In this document: positions 49,801 through 60,700 of the stretch, piece by piece | Position numbering within the stretch: the stretch's first letter is position 1 | How the letters are laid out: every line of letters starts with the position of its first letter | Assembly: GCF_019175285.1 (NCBI RefSeq) | Contig: NC_056528.1 | Location: 16,399,447 to 16,463,446 of the forward strand | DNA from: Sceloporus undulatus | Taxonomy: Eukaryota; Chordata; Lepidosauria; Squamata; Phrynosomatidae | DNA length: 64,000 nucleotides | Reading direction: 5' to 3' | Translations under genes and position numbers: made by a program | The notes under the pieces: model-generated | What the model was told of the DNA's origin: nothing | Seen by the model: the letters and a program-made list of their open reading frames with translations, nothing else | The model's database searches: none

Positions 49801-52800
49801 GGAGGCCAACCACATCTGGAAGGCAACCTTACAGATATCTTTCAATGCAAACCAGTTTTAAGTCTTGGAAGTGTGGAAATTCCCTTTGTTTTCCTCTTAA
49901 ATGGAAGCCTGGCACAGAACAAAATCTTGACCCATCTTGAAATGCTTTCTTTACTTCAGATCCAAGTCCTTCCAGAAAGTGGGGAAACCCCTCTGTTCAA
50001 ACAATTCTTCAAGAACTGGCGCGACAGGGACCAGACGGAGGGGCTTGGGGTAGCCTACGTCTCCGGTAGTGTTGCCAAGATCGAAAAAGTGCCTTTCGAT
50101 GCTGCCACATTGCATGTCACCCCGACTATGGCGGCCCAGCATGGCATGGAAGATGATGGCACTGGGAACAAACAGGTACCTGATGCACAGAGTGGGTAGG
50201 CTGGTGCATGGCTCTTATTGTGCCCATTTGGTGGATTACTTCAAGACAGAGCTCAGACTGAGCTTACAAAAGGAAGTTTGGGTTACTGGCCCAGTGGTTT
50301 TTATTGCAGTCAGTGAATATGACACGGGAAACCTGTGCAAGAGCTTTAAATAACCCCATAGTCCAGCTTTGCTGGTGCTCTTCAGTAGTTTTTTGGACTA
50401 CAGTCGGTCCTCCACATTGTCGGCTATTGCCTTTTGCAGGTTTGATTATTCATGGATTTGCTTTATATGTTCTCTCTAGGAATCTCTAGGTCCGACAGTA
50501 CAACTCTGTTGTCAATGTCCACCAGAAATTACCCTGGAGGACCTAGAGATTCCTAGAAAGAACATGCTTGTAGGTCCTCCAGCACAATTCTTTAGTCAGC
50601 TTCCAGTGACTCTTGGGCAAGTCACACTCTCTCAGCCTCAGAGGATGGCAATGGCAAACCCCCTTTGAAGAAACCTGCCAAGAAAAGCAGGTGATAGGTT
50701 TTGACTTAGGGTCGCCATAAGTCAGAAACGACTTGAAGGCACATAACAACAAAGTTGGAAACAATGTGAAGGCACAGTTCACACACACATACATACTTAA
50801 TGTATTGCAAAAACATGATATGGAATGGCAAACCAAATAATCTGTGAACACTAATAATCAAATGCCTACAAAACATAGATGAGAAACAATGGGTGCAAGG
50901 CAGTGAAAGATCAGCAGTCAACAACAAAACATATGTGTAGTGGACTTCTAGATTATATCCTTTTTTGATATATTTTCTTCAGTCATCTTCCCGTTAGACT
51001 GCCCAAAATACCCAACTGTGAGTAGAAAGGTAGTCAAATTAAGAAGAACGCTAGCAAAGACTCTTTTCAAATACGCCATTCTCCTTATAGATCTGGAGAG
51101 TGGAAGGTTCCACAAAGGTGCCAGTCGATCCTTCAAGCTACGGTCAGTTCTATGGCGGAGACAGCTATATCATCTTGTACGATTACAGGCATGGAAACCG
51201 GCAGGGGAAAATCATCTACACCTGGTAAGAGAGCTTTTTTGGAGCTGAATTCTTGAATGACGTAGGCAAAGCATTGCAAGGGTGGAAATTGTGTGGTGTT
51301 CTACTTGTGGTTAAATTGCAACTCTCCACCACTGTAGACAGCAGATCCAATGATGAGGAATCCTGCATACCCTACAACTCTCCCAATCTGGCAGAGATAT
51401 TCCCAATTAATTCTCTGTCCTCCCACTTTTTTAGCCACTTTTCAAATGTCCCAGTTTCTCTCTCTTCCTTTCAATTTTCCCTTTCATCCTCATCTTACTA
51501 CATTTGGTGCAAACTGAGTTCAAGGTGCAAAAGTAGTTTGGACTCTATTAACTCCGCAGTGGAGAGAGGAAAGGAGGAAGCATAACCTTTCCCTTCCCAG
51601 TAGGCTGAGGCAAAAGCAAACTGCTGCAGCCTCCCCTGGCTTGCATGTGCTTCCTCATTAATGGCTTTTGCCCTCTTGACCACACTCTGATGTTGCTTGG
51701 CCACCTGTGTTCTGGTTTTCATGTGTGAAATGTTGAAGGGTATGGGAATTAGATTTTTTAAAAAGTGCTTAACAGCCCATTTAAAAGACAAATGACCATC
51801 CCTGAAGATTTATAGGATCTGTTCTTCCCAGATCAAGGACTGCCAAAACATGGAGGCTAGCTTGTGACCCCACAGCCACACTTTGAACATCCTTGCTCTA
51901 CACACCCAAAATATTTTGTTCTTTCTTTTCAGGCAAGGTGCCGATTCCTCACAAGACGAAATTGCAGCATCTGCTCTCCTTACTGTCCAACTGGATGAGG
52001 AGCTGGGAGGTATTGCAGTGCAGGTATGTATAAAAAGGAAAGCCAGTATCTATGGTTTAATGCTACATCAACACTACACAACCCCTTGTAGAATAGCAAC
52101 ACTGCGCAAAACAGTGGGTGCTGTTGTGCAATGTGCTACCGCAACGTGGAATATGAAACTGCAATGCACAACAGTGCTGGATGAGCAATTCCACTCCCAC
52201 TGTTGTCAACACAATGTCTGTTCGCTATGGTGAATAATTTGCCCTGTATGCATAGTGTGCATTGACAGCCAGAGTGGTGTAGTGGTTTGGGTGTTGGAGA
52301 CACTGGGAGACCGGGGTTCAAATCCCTGCTCAGCCATGGAAATCCACTGAGTGATCCTGGGCAAGTCACACTCAAAGGAAGGCAAAGGCAAGCCCGCTTT
52401 GAACAAATTCTGTCAAGACAACCCCACAATAGTGTCACCTTAGGGTCACCATAACTCAGAAATGACTTGGAGGCACACAACAACAACAACAATGCATAGC
52501 GTAACCTACGCATGCATATGCCACTAACAGAATGGCATTCAAAGAAAATAACAATCGTTGGTCATTTTGTAGGCTCAGCAACTTCATTGGTCTGTTTCCA
52601 TTGGCAAACTGACTTAACATTACAATATGTGAGAGGGCATTCATTCTCAGGTGTTTCTTTCTCCATGGAATGACTGTGGGCTTTTTTTTTCACAGAAACG
52701 GGTAGTCCAGGGCAAAGAGCCACCTCACCTCATGAGCCTATTTGGTGGGAAGCCTTTGATCGTGTACCAAGGCGGCACCTCCAGGGATGGCGGTCAGACA

Positions 52801-55800
52801 AGCCCTGCAGCAACGCGGCTTTTCCAGGTCCGGTCCAGCACTTCTGGTGCCACCAGAGCTGTGGAGGTAAGTGACTCCTAAATGCACAGACAGGCTACAT
52901 AACAAATTCACTTATGCATGTGGGTATCCTTTCTAAGTACTGCTGGGGTTAATATTCTCTCCCTTTCTCTTCCGTGCCCAAAGCCCCTCACCTGAATTTC
53001 TGTAAAGCCCTTGAAACCATCCCACATGGTCACCCTGTAGTCTGTGTTTTGTGGCAATAAGACAGGATCAGAGAAGTGTCTGGCTATGTCCCCATGGCCA
53101 GATGCACAATAATGACACTAGCACTGAGATCCACAAGGGTTTTCCAAGGTCTGGGTGCTTCTGGCTATGGAAATGAAGCCAAATGCTTCTCTGGTTCTGC
53201 CTGCTTGCTGCAAAGCACAAAATGGCTGTGCAAGGCAAATTCAAGGGCTTTATATATGGCTCAACATAACGCAGGTCTGTATGCAGATATTTATGCTATG
53301 CTGAGGGGTTGTTGGATTAAGGTGGCAAAAGTCAGGACTGTGGACAAACATGCTGCCCCAACAAAAGACAACTAAGGTCCCACCTCTGATGGACGATGAC
53401 TGTAATTCTTAAAGGGTCTGTGGCAGTTTCTATGGCTTCATGCTCCTGGTCCTCAAAAGCCAACAGGATGGTGCTCTAAAGGAGAAGCTTCCAGATCCTC
53501 AAAAGTCAATGTTTCCATCTCCGATGCCATTCTGTGTCCCTTCCTTCACAGATAAATGCAGCTGCAAAAGAACTCAACTCCAATGATGCCTTTGTGTTGA
53601 AAACTCCCTCCGCAGCTTACCTCTGGGTGGGCCAAGGAGCCAGTAACAGTGAGAAGTCTGGGGCTCAGGAGCTGCTGAAGATTTTGGGAGCGCGGGGAAC
53701 CCAAGTTGTTGAAGGCAGAGAACCAGGTTTGAAGTGTGATTTCTCCCTTTATACTTTTCATCCTCTGGTTTGCACACCTTCCTGCTTTCCTGATACTCAC
53801 ACTCAGGAAAATATGCAGACCTGGAATTTTGATGTCATTGTTGCATTTATGGTTTATCTGAAGTACTTGTAACCCTCCAGATTTCGTATGACTGCAAAGC
53901 TCAACAATTGTAACATTGTGTAGGGATGCTGGGAGTTGCAGTCCATCAGGTTATCTTGCCCACCTTTGATGGACATGATCCTTTGGAAAAAGTTAAAAGG
54001 AAGACAGGAAGATTTCTTAACACTGCAATGTTTGTCTCTAATATCAGACCCAACGCTGTCCAGTGAACCCTGTATTATCTATATAAGATGTTTTCCTAGC
54101 AATGTAATGATGGTGTAGGCAAAATCACATGTATAAAATGGCCCTCTGTTTTGCAGATGCTTTCTGGGATGCTCTTGGTGGTAAAGCTCCATACCGCACC
54201 TCTCCACGCCTGAAGGACAAGAAGATGGATGCTCACCCCCCTCGACTCTTTGCCTGCTCTAACAAGATCGGGCGCTTCATAGTGAGTGTCTCATGGGCCA
54301 GAATCCTTTCACATATATATCAATCATTGTGATGCATTGTGATGGAATTGTTGGGTTAGGGAAGTAAAGTGAAGGTTTTTGAGGATACAGTATTGGGAAA
54401 TGATGGGTGTTGGACTGGCAATTCTCATGTTCCTGAAGGTGTCTTTGAATGGTCACAGAGGGATCGTACACATTTATTGCAGTGTAGGAATACACCATTG
54501 TGAGACAAAGGCAGGATACAAATTCAATAAATAAATAAACCACACCAATATGGTTGTGTCAGTTCTCTCAGTTGTGCAACAAATACCAAGATATTGAATT
54601 TAACCATTCTGCAACTGTCAAATAGCTCCCCTCTCACCAAGTCAAATGTGAGAGAAAGGGTTGTGTGCATACTTGTGGACTGCATGCACACGACTAGGGA
54701 CCACATACAACTTCTAAGAAAGTGTTTACACTCATGCAACCACTTTACACTAGTGCAGAGTATTTTTACACTATTGTAGTGCCCTAATAGAATTCTAGTT
54801 AGACTATACACATGGTCAGAAGCTCTGTTCCAGATGCACCTGATTTTAGCCCTTTGACCTCCCAGCATGGGTCCAATGATGTGCATTCCTTGTGCGCTTT
54901 GGAATGGGATAGTTGCACACCTTAACATGTCATCCGATATTCTGTTTAGATTGAAGAAGTGCCTGGAGAGCTGACCCAGGATGATTTGGCCACAGATGAT
55001 GTTATGCTCTTGGACACCTGGGACCAGGTATGCATCTCCTCATTGGTAATCTGGTCTTTTCATGCTCTGTATCAGAGATCCGGGATTCTACCAAGGTAGC
55101 TTAAAAGTGCCATGTTCCAGTTCAGTGGTGCAAGTCATTGACATCGGTGGCTGCTTGCTTACATTGCATAAATATGCTAGATTCACTTCTTGTTTTTCTC
55201 TTATGGACTTGCACTCCATTCGTCTGATTTGTTCACTTCGATTGACAAGGATTTTTAACTCCCTTTTGTCTAATAGCAACAAATAAAAGACTTCCTGACC
55301 CATCCATCCATCACTTAAATTACAATTAAAATAAACGAATGCTTGGGGTGGGGAATGCAAAGATGGGTTCTTTTTTCTGTGAAATGACTTCTAAAATCAT
55401 TTCTGGTGCTGACTGCAAATTCCTGGGCTAAGCCCATGCTCCGAGGCAGCCTTGCTTTGTAACTTTGCGCTCACCTTCACAAACTGTGGTTTTGCATCCA
55501 GTCCAGATGATGCACTTAAATGTCTAAATCAAAACTTTATAGCCTGAAGTCTGCCTACCTATCCTTTTTTTCTCAGTCACAACCATCTTGCAAGATAGCA
55601 TAACACTGATGGATTATTACTTAACAATATAACTTTTGGTGGGCATCACGCATAAGGTAAGGAAGTTAAAATAGCCTCATCAAAGTAATTTTTCTGTCTT
55701 TCTGAAAGGTCTTCATGTGGGTTGGAAAAGATGCCCAGGAAGAGGAGAAGACAGAAGCAGAGGCATCAGGTAGGTGACACACAAGTCTCTCATTCTGGCT

Positions 55801-56687
55801 CTCCATTTGTTGTTGTTGTTGTTGTTATGTACCATCAAGTCAGATTCCTCTTATGGTGACCCTATGAAAGAGAAAACATGCCGGGGGTCACTGTGTTGGC
55901 CATTTAATAAATTCAAGCAAAAATCCCCCAAATAGTGATACCTTTATTGGCCAACCGAAATGCACAACATACTTATTGCAAGCCTTAATTTGCTCTTCCA
56001 TCTCATGTCTTAATTTATTCTTCACCTTTCTATTATCATAATTATGATGGTTTACAAACAGGCTCTTCTCTGCCTTAGAGAGCAAAGACTTTTTGTCCAA
56101 AAGCTTTTTATCCTGCATATGTAATTTCTCTTGTGGAAGTGGTTGAACATTTTGTCTGATGTGGTCTCAAAGTAGTAAAAGTGGAGTTACACATATGACA
56201 CCATCACAGATGCACATTGAGCACAGATGCACATAGACAGTTGGCTGCATTATTCAGGTCCAATTCTCGCATTTGGGGTGTTACTTCAGTGGCACAATAC
56301 TGCCGTTGTGTATTAAATATACAAAAGTTGTGTAGCACAATTAGACCTAAATCCTATTGTCAGTTCTGACTATAATAATCTGTAACATACAAAATTCTCT
56401 GTATGTAGAGATTTACACTATGCAACCCCAGTGTAGGATATCGGCTTTGAAATCTTACAGGAATCCCTTCTCTCTTGTATTTTATCATATATATATTTTT
56501 GCTTGGCTCCTTTACAGCAAGGAGATACATCGAGACAGATCCTTCCAACCGCGACAGGAGAACTCCCATCACGCTCATCAGACAAGGGCATGAGCCACCG
56601 ACTTTCACTGGCTGGTTCCTGGGCTGGGAAGACGATTACTGGGAAGTTGATCCGTTGGAGAGAGCCCTGGCGGAGCTGTCTGCATAA
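41115..56687 (+). CDS. GSN: GSN (gelsolin), complete, 17 coding exons
   Basis: Calcium-dependent actin-severing and capping protein with six gelsolin repeats. Exons: 41115-41174, 44579-44780, 45769-45923, 46445-46606, 47724-47873, 48534-48623, 48866-48998, 49393-49481, 49960-50175, 51091-51224, 51933-52023, 52696-52866, 53552-53726, 54157-54281, 54950-55027, 55709-55769 and 56518-56687; 753 residues in the plasma form, all phases consistent. The cytoplasmic form starts at 44,588 (AGCATGG, strong context) and has 730 residues, the usual size. In G2 the calcium ligand and disulfide are kept (GDCFILD, Cys186; HQWC, Cys199), as is the region of the furin site (GRRTAR). The usual caspase-3 site DQTD is DQTE (Glu374). 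The C-terminal latch ends ERALAELSA. Introns hold SINEs and MITEs. Very close to chicken gelsolin as I recall it. Confidence 0.98.
41205..41515. mobile_element. FB-C fold-back MITE with repeated left end
   Basis: The left end (AATCAGTCTGTAGAGAGATC) occurs twice before the full palindrome, whose centre is near 41,390. Starts about 30 bases after the plasma-exon donor. Confidence 0.65.
41516..42400 (+). other. GSN intron 1, mostly unique
   Basis: Short FB-B-like and FB-C-like scraps at 41,663-41,780. Otherwise nothing recognised. Confidence 0.35.
42403..42855. mobile_element. (GT/AT)n, FB-B MITE and Sauria SINE
   Basis: 42,403-42,475 dinucleotide runs. 42,487-42,600 FB-B. 42,640-42,855 plus-strand SINE (GGAGACCAGGGTTCGATTCT ... 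CTTGAAGACACACAATAGCA). Confidence 0.65.
42905..43207. mobile_element. Family 'H' element, reverse orientation
   Basis: CATGCCCTCCAACTATCTCA at the left and GAAATGTTGGGGCACATGGG at the right are inverted ends. 43,210-44,280 shows nothing. Confidence 0.6.
44830..45000 (+). mobile_element. Second tRNA-derived SINE family
   Basis: GTGTGGTTAGAGGAATGGAT, AAGTTCAAGTCCTTCCTCAG and the ending TAATTCACAGGGATTTTGAG differ from the Sauria body. Resembles a SINE type I have seen in reptiles but cannot name. Confidence 0.5.
45028..45433. mobile_element. Sauria SINE (-), FB-C arm and (CA)n
   Basis: 45,028-45,243 SINE in reverse (CAAGTCCTTTCTGATTTATG ... CAAACCACTACACTATCTCA). 45,260-45,360 FB-C left arm. 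45,378-45,433 CA repeat. Confidence 0.7.
46735..47035 (+). mobile_element. Tigger-like MITE interrupted by (ATCT)n
   Basis: GGCCTTCCATATCCACAAAC on the left, GGAACCAAACCCCAGCAGAT on the right; a CTAT tetranucleotide array fills 46,799-46,885. 47,040-47,720 shows nothing. Confidence 0.65.
49028..49248 (+). mobile_element. Sauria SINE in a GSN intron
   Basis: GAATCCAGAGTTCGAATCCT, CACACTCTCTCAGCCTCGGG, AACTTGAAGGCAAACAACGA. Confidence 0.8.
50400..50757. mobile_element. FB-E MITE and Sauria SINE
   Basis: 50,400-50,590: AGTCGGTCCTCCACATTGTC with AGGAATCTCTAGGTCC / GGACCTAGAGATTCCTAG. 50,593-50,757: plus SINE, 3' part. Confidence 0.6.
51367..51749. mobile_element. Family 'H' element with both TIRs
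   Basis: Left end CATACCCTACAAC and right end GTTGAAGGGTATG are inverted with one mismatch; 383 bp. The clearest copy of this family. Confidence 0.65.
52264..52495 (+). mobile_element. Sauria SINE in a GSN intron
   Basis: GACAGCCAGAGTGGTGTAGT, GGGGTTCAAATCCCTGCTCA, tail CACACAACAACAACAACAAT. Full length. Confidence 0.88.
55805..56000. mobile_element. SINE tail (-) and unclassified 3' tail
   Basis: 55,805-55,870: GTTGTTGTTGTTGTTATGTA with a diverged body. 55,880-56,000: the ACCTTTATTGGCCAACCGAA tail also seen at 39,105. Confidence 0.5.
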
Positions 56688-56906
56688 AGACGGAAGCCGC
56701 TTTCTCTTTCTCACTCCTTCGTATATTGGAAGAAACAAAAGATCTAGTGCCTTTCTGGCCTCTGGTGAGGTCCTTCCTTCTTCCACCAGACACAGAAGTG
56801 TGGCCTTTTCTAGCAATCAGTAGCCCAAGGCTCTGTGCAATAGCTGAGATCCTCCCCATAAACTGTTATCCTTGTTTATTTTCCTACTTCTTTGAGAACG
56901 GCCTTT

Positions 56907-56912
56907 AATAAA
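56907..56912 (+). promoter_or_regulatory. GSN: GSN polyadenylation signal AATAAA
   Basis: TTTAATAAAGC 220 bases after the stop, followed by a TGTTGG-rich stretch. This gives a short 3' UTR of about 250 bases. Confidence 0.8.
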
Positions 56913-57039
56913 GCTTACCTGGAACTTGTTAAAAGTTTGTTGGCTTAAGTCTTCCTGGAGTTATCTGAGAAGTATTTGCGAATCCCCACCTTGGTTTACT
57001 GAGAAAGGGAGAAATGGCATTTCCTTTACAAATACAAAC

Positions 57040-57470
57040 ACAAACCCTAGAGAAATCACAATCTCTTAGCTTCAGAGGAAGGCAACGGCAAACCCTGAAG
57101 AAATCTTGCCGAGAAAACCCCATGATAGGTTAACCTTTGTTGTTCTTGTGTGCCTTCAAGTTGTATCTGACTTATAGTTAAAGAAAGTTGGCAGCATGAG
57201 CTTTCCTAGACTTCAGTCTACTTCCTCAGACTAAATGTATCTGAAAAAGTAGACTGCAGTCTATGAAAGCTCACGCTGCCAACTTCTTTATTTCAGTTAG
57301 CCTCAAAGGTGCTACAAGACCTCTATGAAAACGATAGTTTGTTGTGGCACCAGGGTGCTCTGACAGAGAAAGTGAAATGCCTCCCAAAACTACCATTCCC
57401 ACATAGCCCTGAGCCATGATAGTTAAAATGGTGTCAAACTGGATTATTCCCCCAATGCAGATGCAGCTGG
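57040..57470. mobile_element. SINE fragment, FB-C and FB-F MITEs
   Basis: 57,040-57,130 Sauria SINE core (+). 57,178-57,330 FB-C palindrome. 57,338-57,470 FB-F right half. These fill the gap between GSN and the stomatin-family gene. Confidence 0.65.
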
Positions 57471-57620
57471 TGCCTTATAAAATGTCATGGTTTGAGGCAG
57501 AACAACACTGAAAATAGCCTCGGACCAGAAGTAGCCCAGATCAGAGGATGGCATGAAAGAGAGGCAGGACAGAGCTGGGTACAATGACTCTCTTGCTCCA
57601 GGTTTTCTCAATATTCAAAC

Positions 57621-57626
57621 TTTATT
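57621..57626 (-). promoter_or_regulatory. Polyadenylation signal of the stomatin-family gene
   Basis: TTTATT on the plus strand (AATAAA in the transcript), 110 bases after the stop. Confidence 0.6.
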
Positions 57627-57735
57627 CATGTTTTGGGTATGGGGGAAGAGGCACGAAACAACAACATAATAATAAGAAAAACCTATATAAATGTCAGCAT
57701 CCAATGTAGCACCTACTACAGCACTTTGGAGGACT

Positions 57736-60700
57736 CTAGCCTTCTGTTAGATTAGGACCTTCTCCAAAATCATTGCCTTCAGTGATGGCATAGTCAGTGG
57801 AGTTGTGGATGGCACTTCTGCCGGTGATCTCCGTCTGCACACAGTGAAACTTGAGCGATGTGGGAGACTCCGTGATGGTGATGGAGGACTTCTTCACGGT
57901 TCTGGGGGCGTCCATTCGGCAGTCCAACGCATTTACCTGGAAGGTAAGAAATCCCTGATCCTGGTCATGTATTCAGTATATCTAAAGCCACCCCATACGG
58001 AGTCTGACCATTCGTCCTTCCATCCCAGGGTTCACTTTCTGATCTCCCCAGATTTCAGGGACACATTTCGCGAAATGTAGGAGATGGCCAAGGAATGGAT
58101 CCAACAATCCCTCAGCTCTCTTTAAGTAAAAGGGTTGGAACCAGGGCAGGATATAAATACTATTACTACTACTACTAATAATAATAATAAAACAGTAGAC
58201 TCTTGTTATCTGCTGGGGTTTGGTTCCAAAATCCAAGGATGCTCAAGTGGCACCATGCTATGAAGACAGTGGCCTATTAAGATGGCGTTCCTTATATAAA
58301 ATGCCAAAAACCAAGGTTTGCTTTATGGAATTTATATATTTTAAAAATATATTCAAACCATGGATGTTTGAGTTGATGGATAATAAAAATCCCTGGATAC
58401 AAAAGGCTCACTGTAGTGCAAAGAACAAGTACGTAACACATCCAAGCTCGGACTAGATGTACCGATGCTTTTTATCATTTCCTAAAAGTAGATTTCCCCG
58501 TACATCCCTTGAAGCTTGGTTTGAAGTCTAGTGACAGATGAGAATTTCTTTCTGGTTCCTTTTGAAAATCAAAATGTACCAAAATCCACAACTTTCTGTC
58601 CAACTTTAGGGATACGTGAGCATGGTCACTTTCAGAATTTGAATCCGAATTTATCGATGGCTGCAAAATTTGAATGTAGGAGCACACAACGTTGACCAGA
58701 TTTGTCCATCCTACAAAACCCTTTCTCACCTGCTGCCTACTTACCTTATCCAAGGAGTGAGGAGATGCTGGCATTGACCCTCCAGATGAAATTGGACTCC
58801 CACTAGCCTGGAACAGACGGGAGTTAAGAGTCCAACATTATCCAAACCAAACTGTCCTCTGAGGTTAAAGTCACAGTCTATGTTTCATAGCTTTCCAAAT
58901 CTGTTAGACTTCGTTGCAGAAATGCAACGAAAACCCCATTTGTGAATTGTGAAGATACACATCCGGACACTGGCAAGAGTGTTCCAATGCACAACACTTC
59001 CAAGGCAAATACGGATGTTGCCAAACTACTCAGTGCAATTTTGCACAGAAGTAAGGTCATCAGTCCTAAGCAGAACGCCAGCCAATATGATTTCCAAGCT
59101 CTTTTCTTACTTGACCCAGTCTTTCCCTTCCCAAAGTAGGGTGGAAAGATGGACTTATCATTGTTCTGACTGATTTGTTGTTGTTGTCGGCAGTCAAGTT
59201 GCTTCCGACTTATGGCAACCCTAAGGCGAACCTATTGTGGAGTGTTCTTGGAAAGGTTTGTCCATGGCCAAAACCCTGGTCTCCAGAGTCATAGTCCAAC
59301 ACTCAAACCACTATGCCATGCTGTCGCTCTCTGCCTGATTTACCATTTCTTTCTATCTGCAGGGAGATTTTGCGTTTCAATGACATCAAAACACACTGCA
59401 GAATTAATGCAGTTTGGTGCTGCATTACCTGTCATGGCTCCGTCCTAAGGGATCCTAAGATCTGGATTGTGTTATGGCAGCAGAGCACTATGAGAGAAAG
59501 AGAAATATCTCACAAAACTGCAAATCCCAGAATCCCATAGCATTGAGCCGTGGCGGTTAAAGCGGTGCCAAACTGAACTACTTTTGCAGTGCAGATGCAG
59601 CCGTAGAGGACATTCTCTCCATATAACATACATTAAGACTTGCATTTTGGACTGTGCCCTATACTGCTTTTTTCATAACTTTGAACTGATTGTGAAACTC
59701 TAATTTATTCTTATGGATTTATTAGTTACACTTAATCCTACCTTTCTTCCAGTGAGATCAAGGCAGTATACATGTTTCTTTGAAAGGTAAGAAAGCTTGA
59801 GACGAAGGAAAGGGAAGGCAGAGACCTCTCTGTCCAAAATTACCCAGTGAATTTCATGGTCCAGCAAGGACTAAGATCTGGACATCCCTGAGTCCCGGTC
59901 CAATGCTCTAGCCATTATACAACACAGTTTATCAGCATGCAACTAAATGGGAAAAGAGAATGTGGGATGTACAAGACTCGGGACATGCCTGCATTGTGTT
60001 TCATACTCTGAAGTAAGCTCATGTTTTGTTTTGATTTGATTTGACAATGAATGATACAAAAAAGGCCTACCTTTACCCGCGTCTTCACATTCTTGATTTC
60101 TATCTGCTCCACCTTTATCCCCCAGGCACTGAGGGCATTGCTTGCAATGGACTGTTTAAAAGAAACAAAAATAAAAAGCGTGAGAATAGAAGCACCTTTG
60201 TTGTGCAAAATGGGTGTCTGCGCATGTTGTGTGCCTTCAAGCCTTTTCCGTCTCACGGAGACCCTAAGTTGAAACTATCACAGGGTTTACTTGGCAGGTT
60301 TCTTCAGAAGGGGTTTGCCAGCACCATCCTCTGAGGCTGAGAGAGTATGACTTGCCCAAGGGCACCCAGTAGGGCTCCATAGCCAAGTGGAGATTTGAAC
60401 CCTGATCTCCTGAGTCTTAGTAGTCAGACGCTCAAATACATGATATTAACACCTACGTTTTTAACTATAAAGACCCCAGAGTTAATTATATTGCTGTTTT
60501 GCTCTGACCATGTGAAACATAACTGCAGGTTATGTTCTCTGTTACCCAAACAGATCTAATGGTTTTATCTTATAGGAGAGTAGATTTCGATTGAACATAG
60601 GAACTTCTTGATGGTAACAGCCGTTCGGCAATGAAGCCAAGGGTCCCTTTCTCTGGATGTCTTCGCAAAGAGGCTAGACAAGTATCTGCTGGGGAAACTT

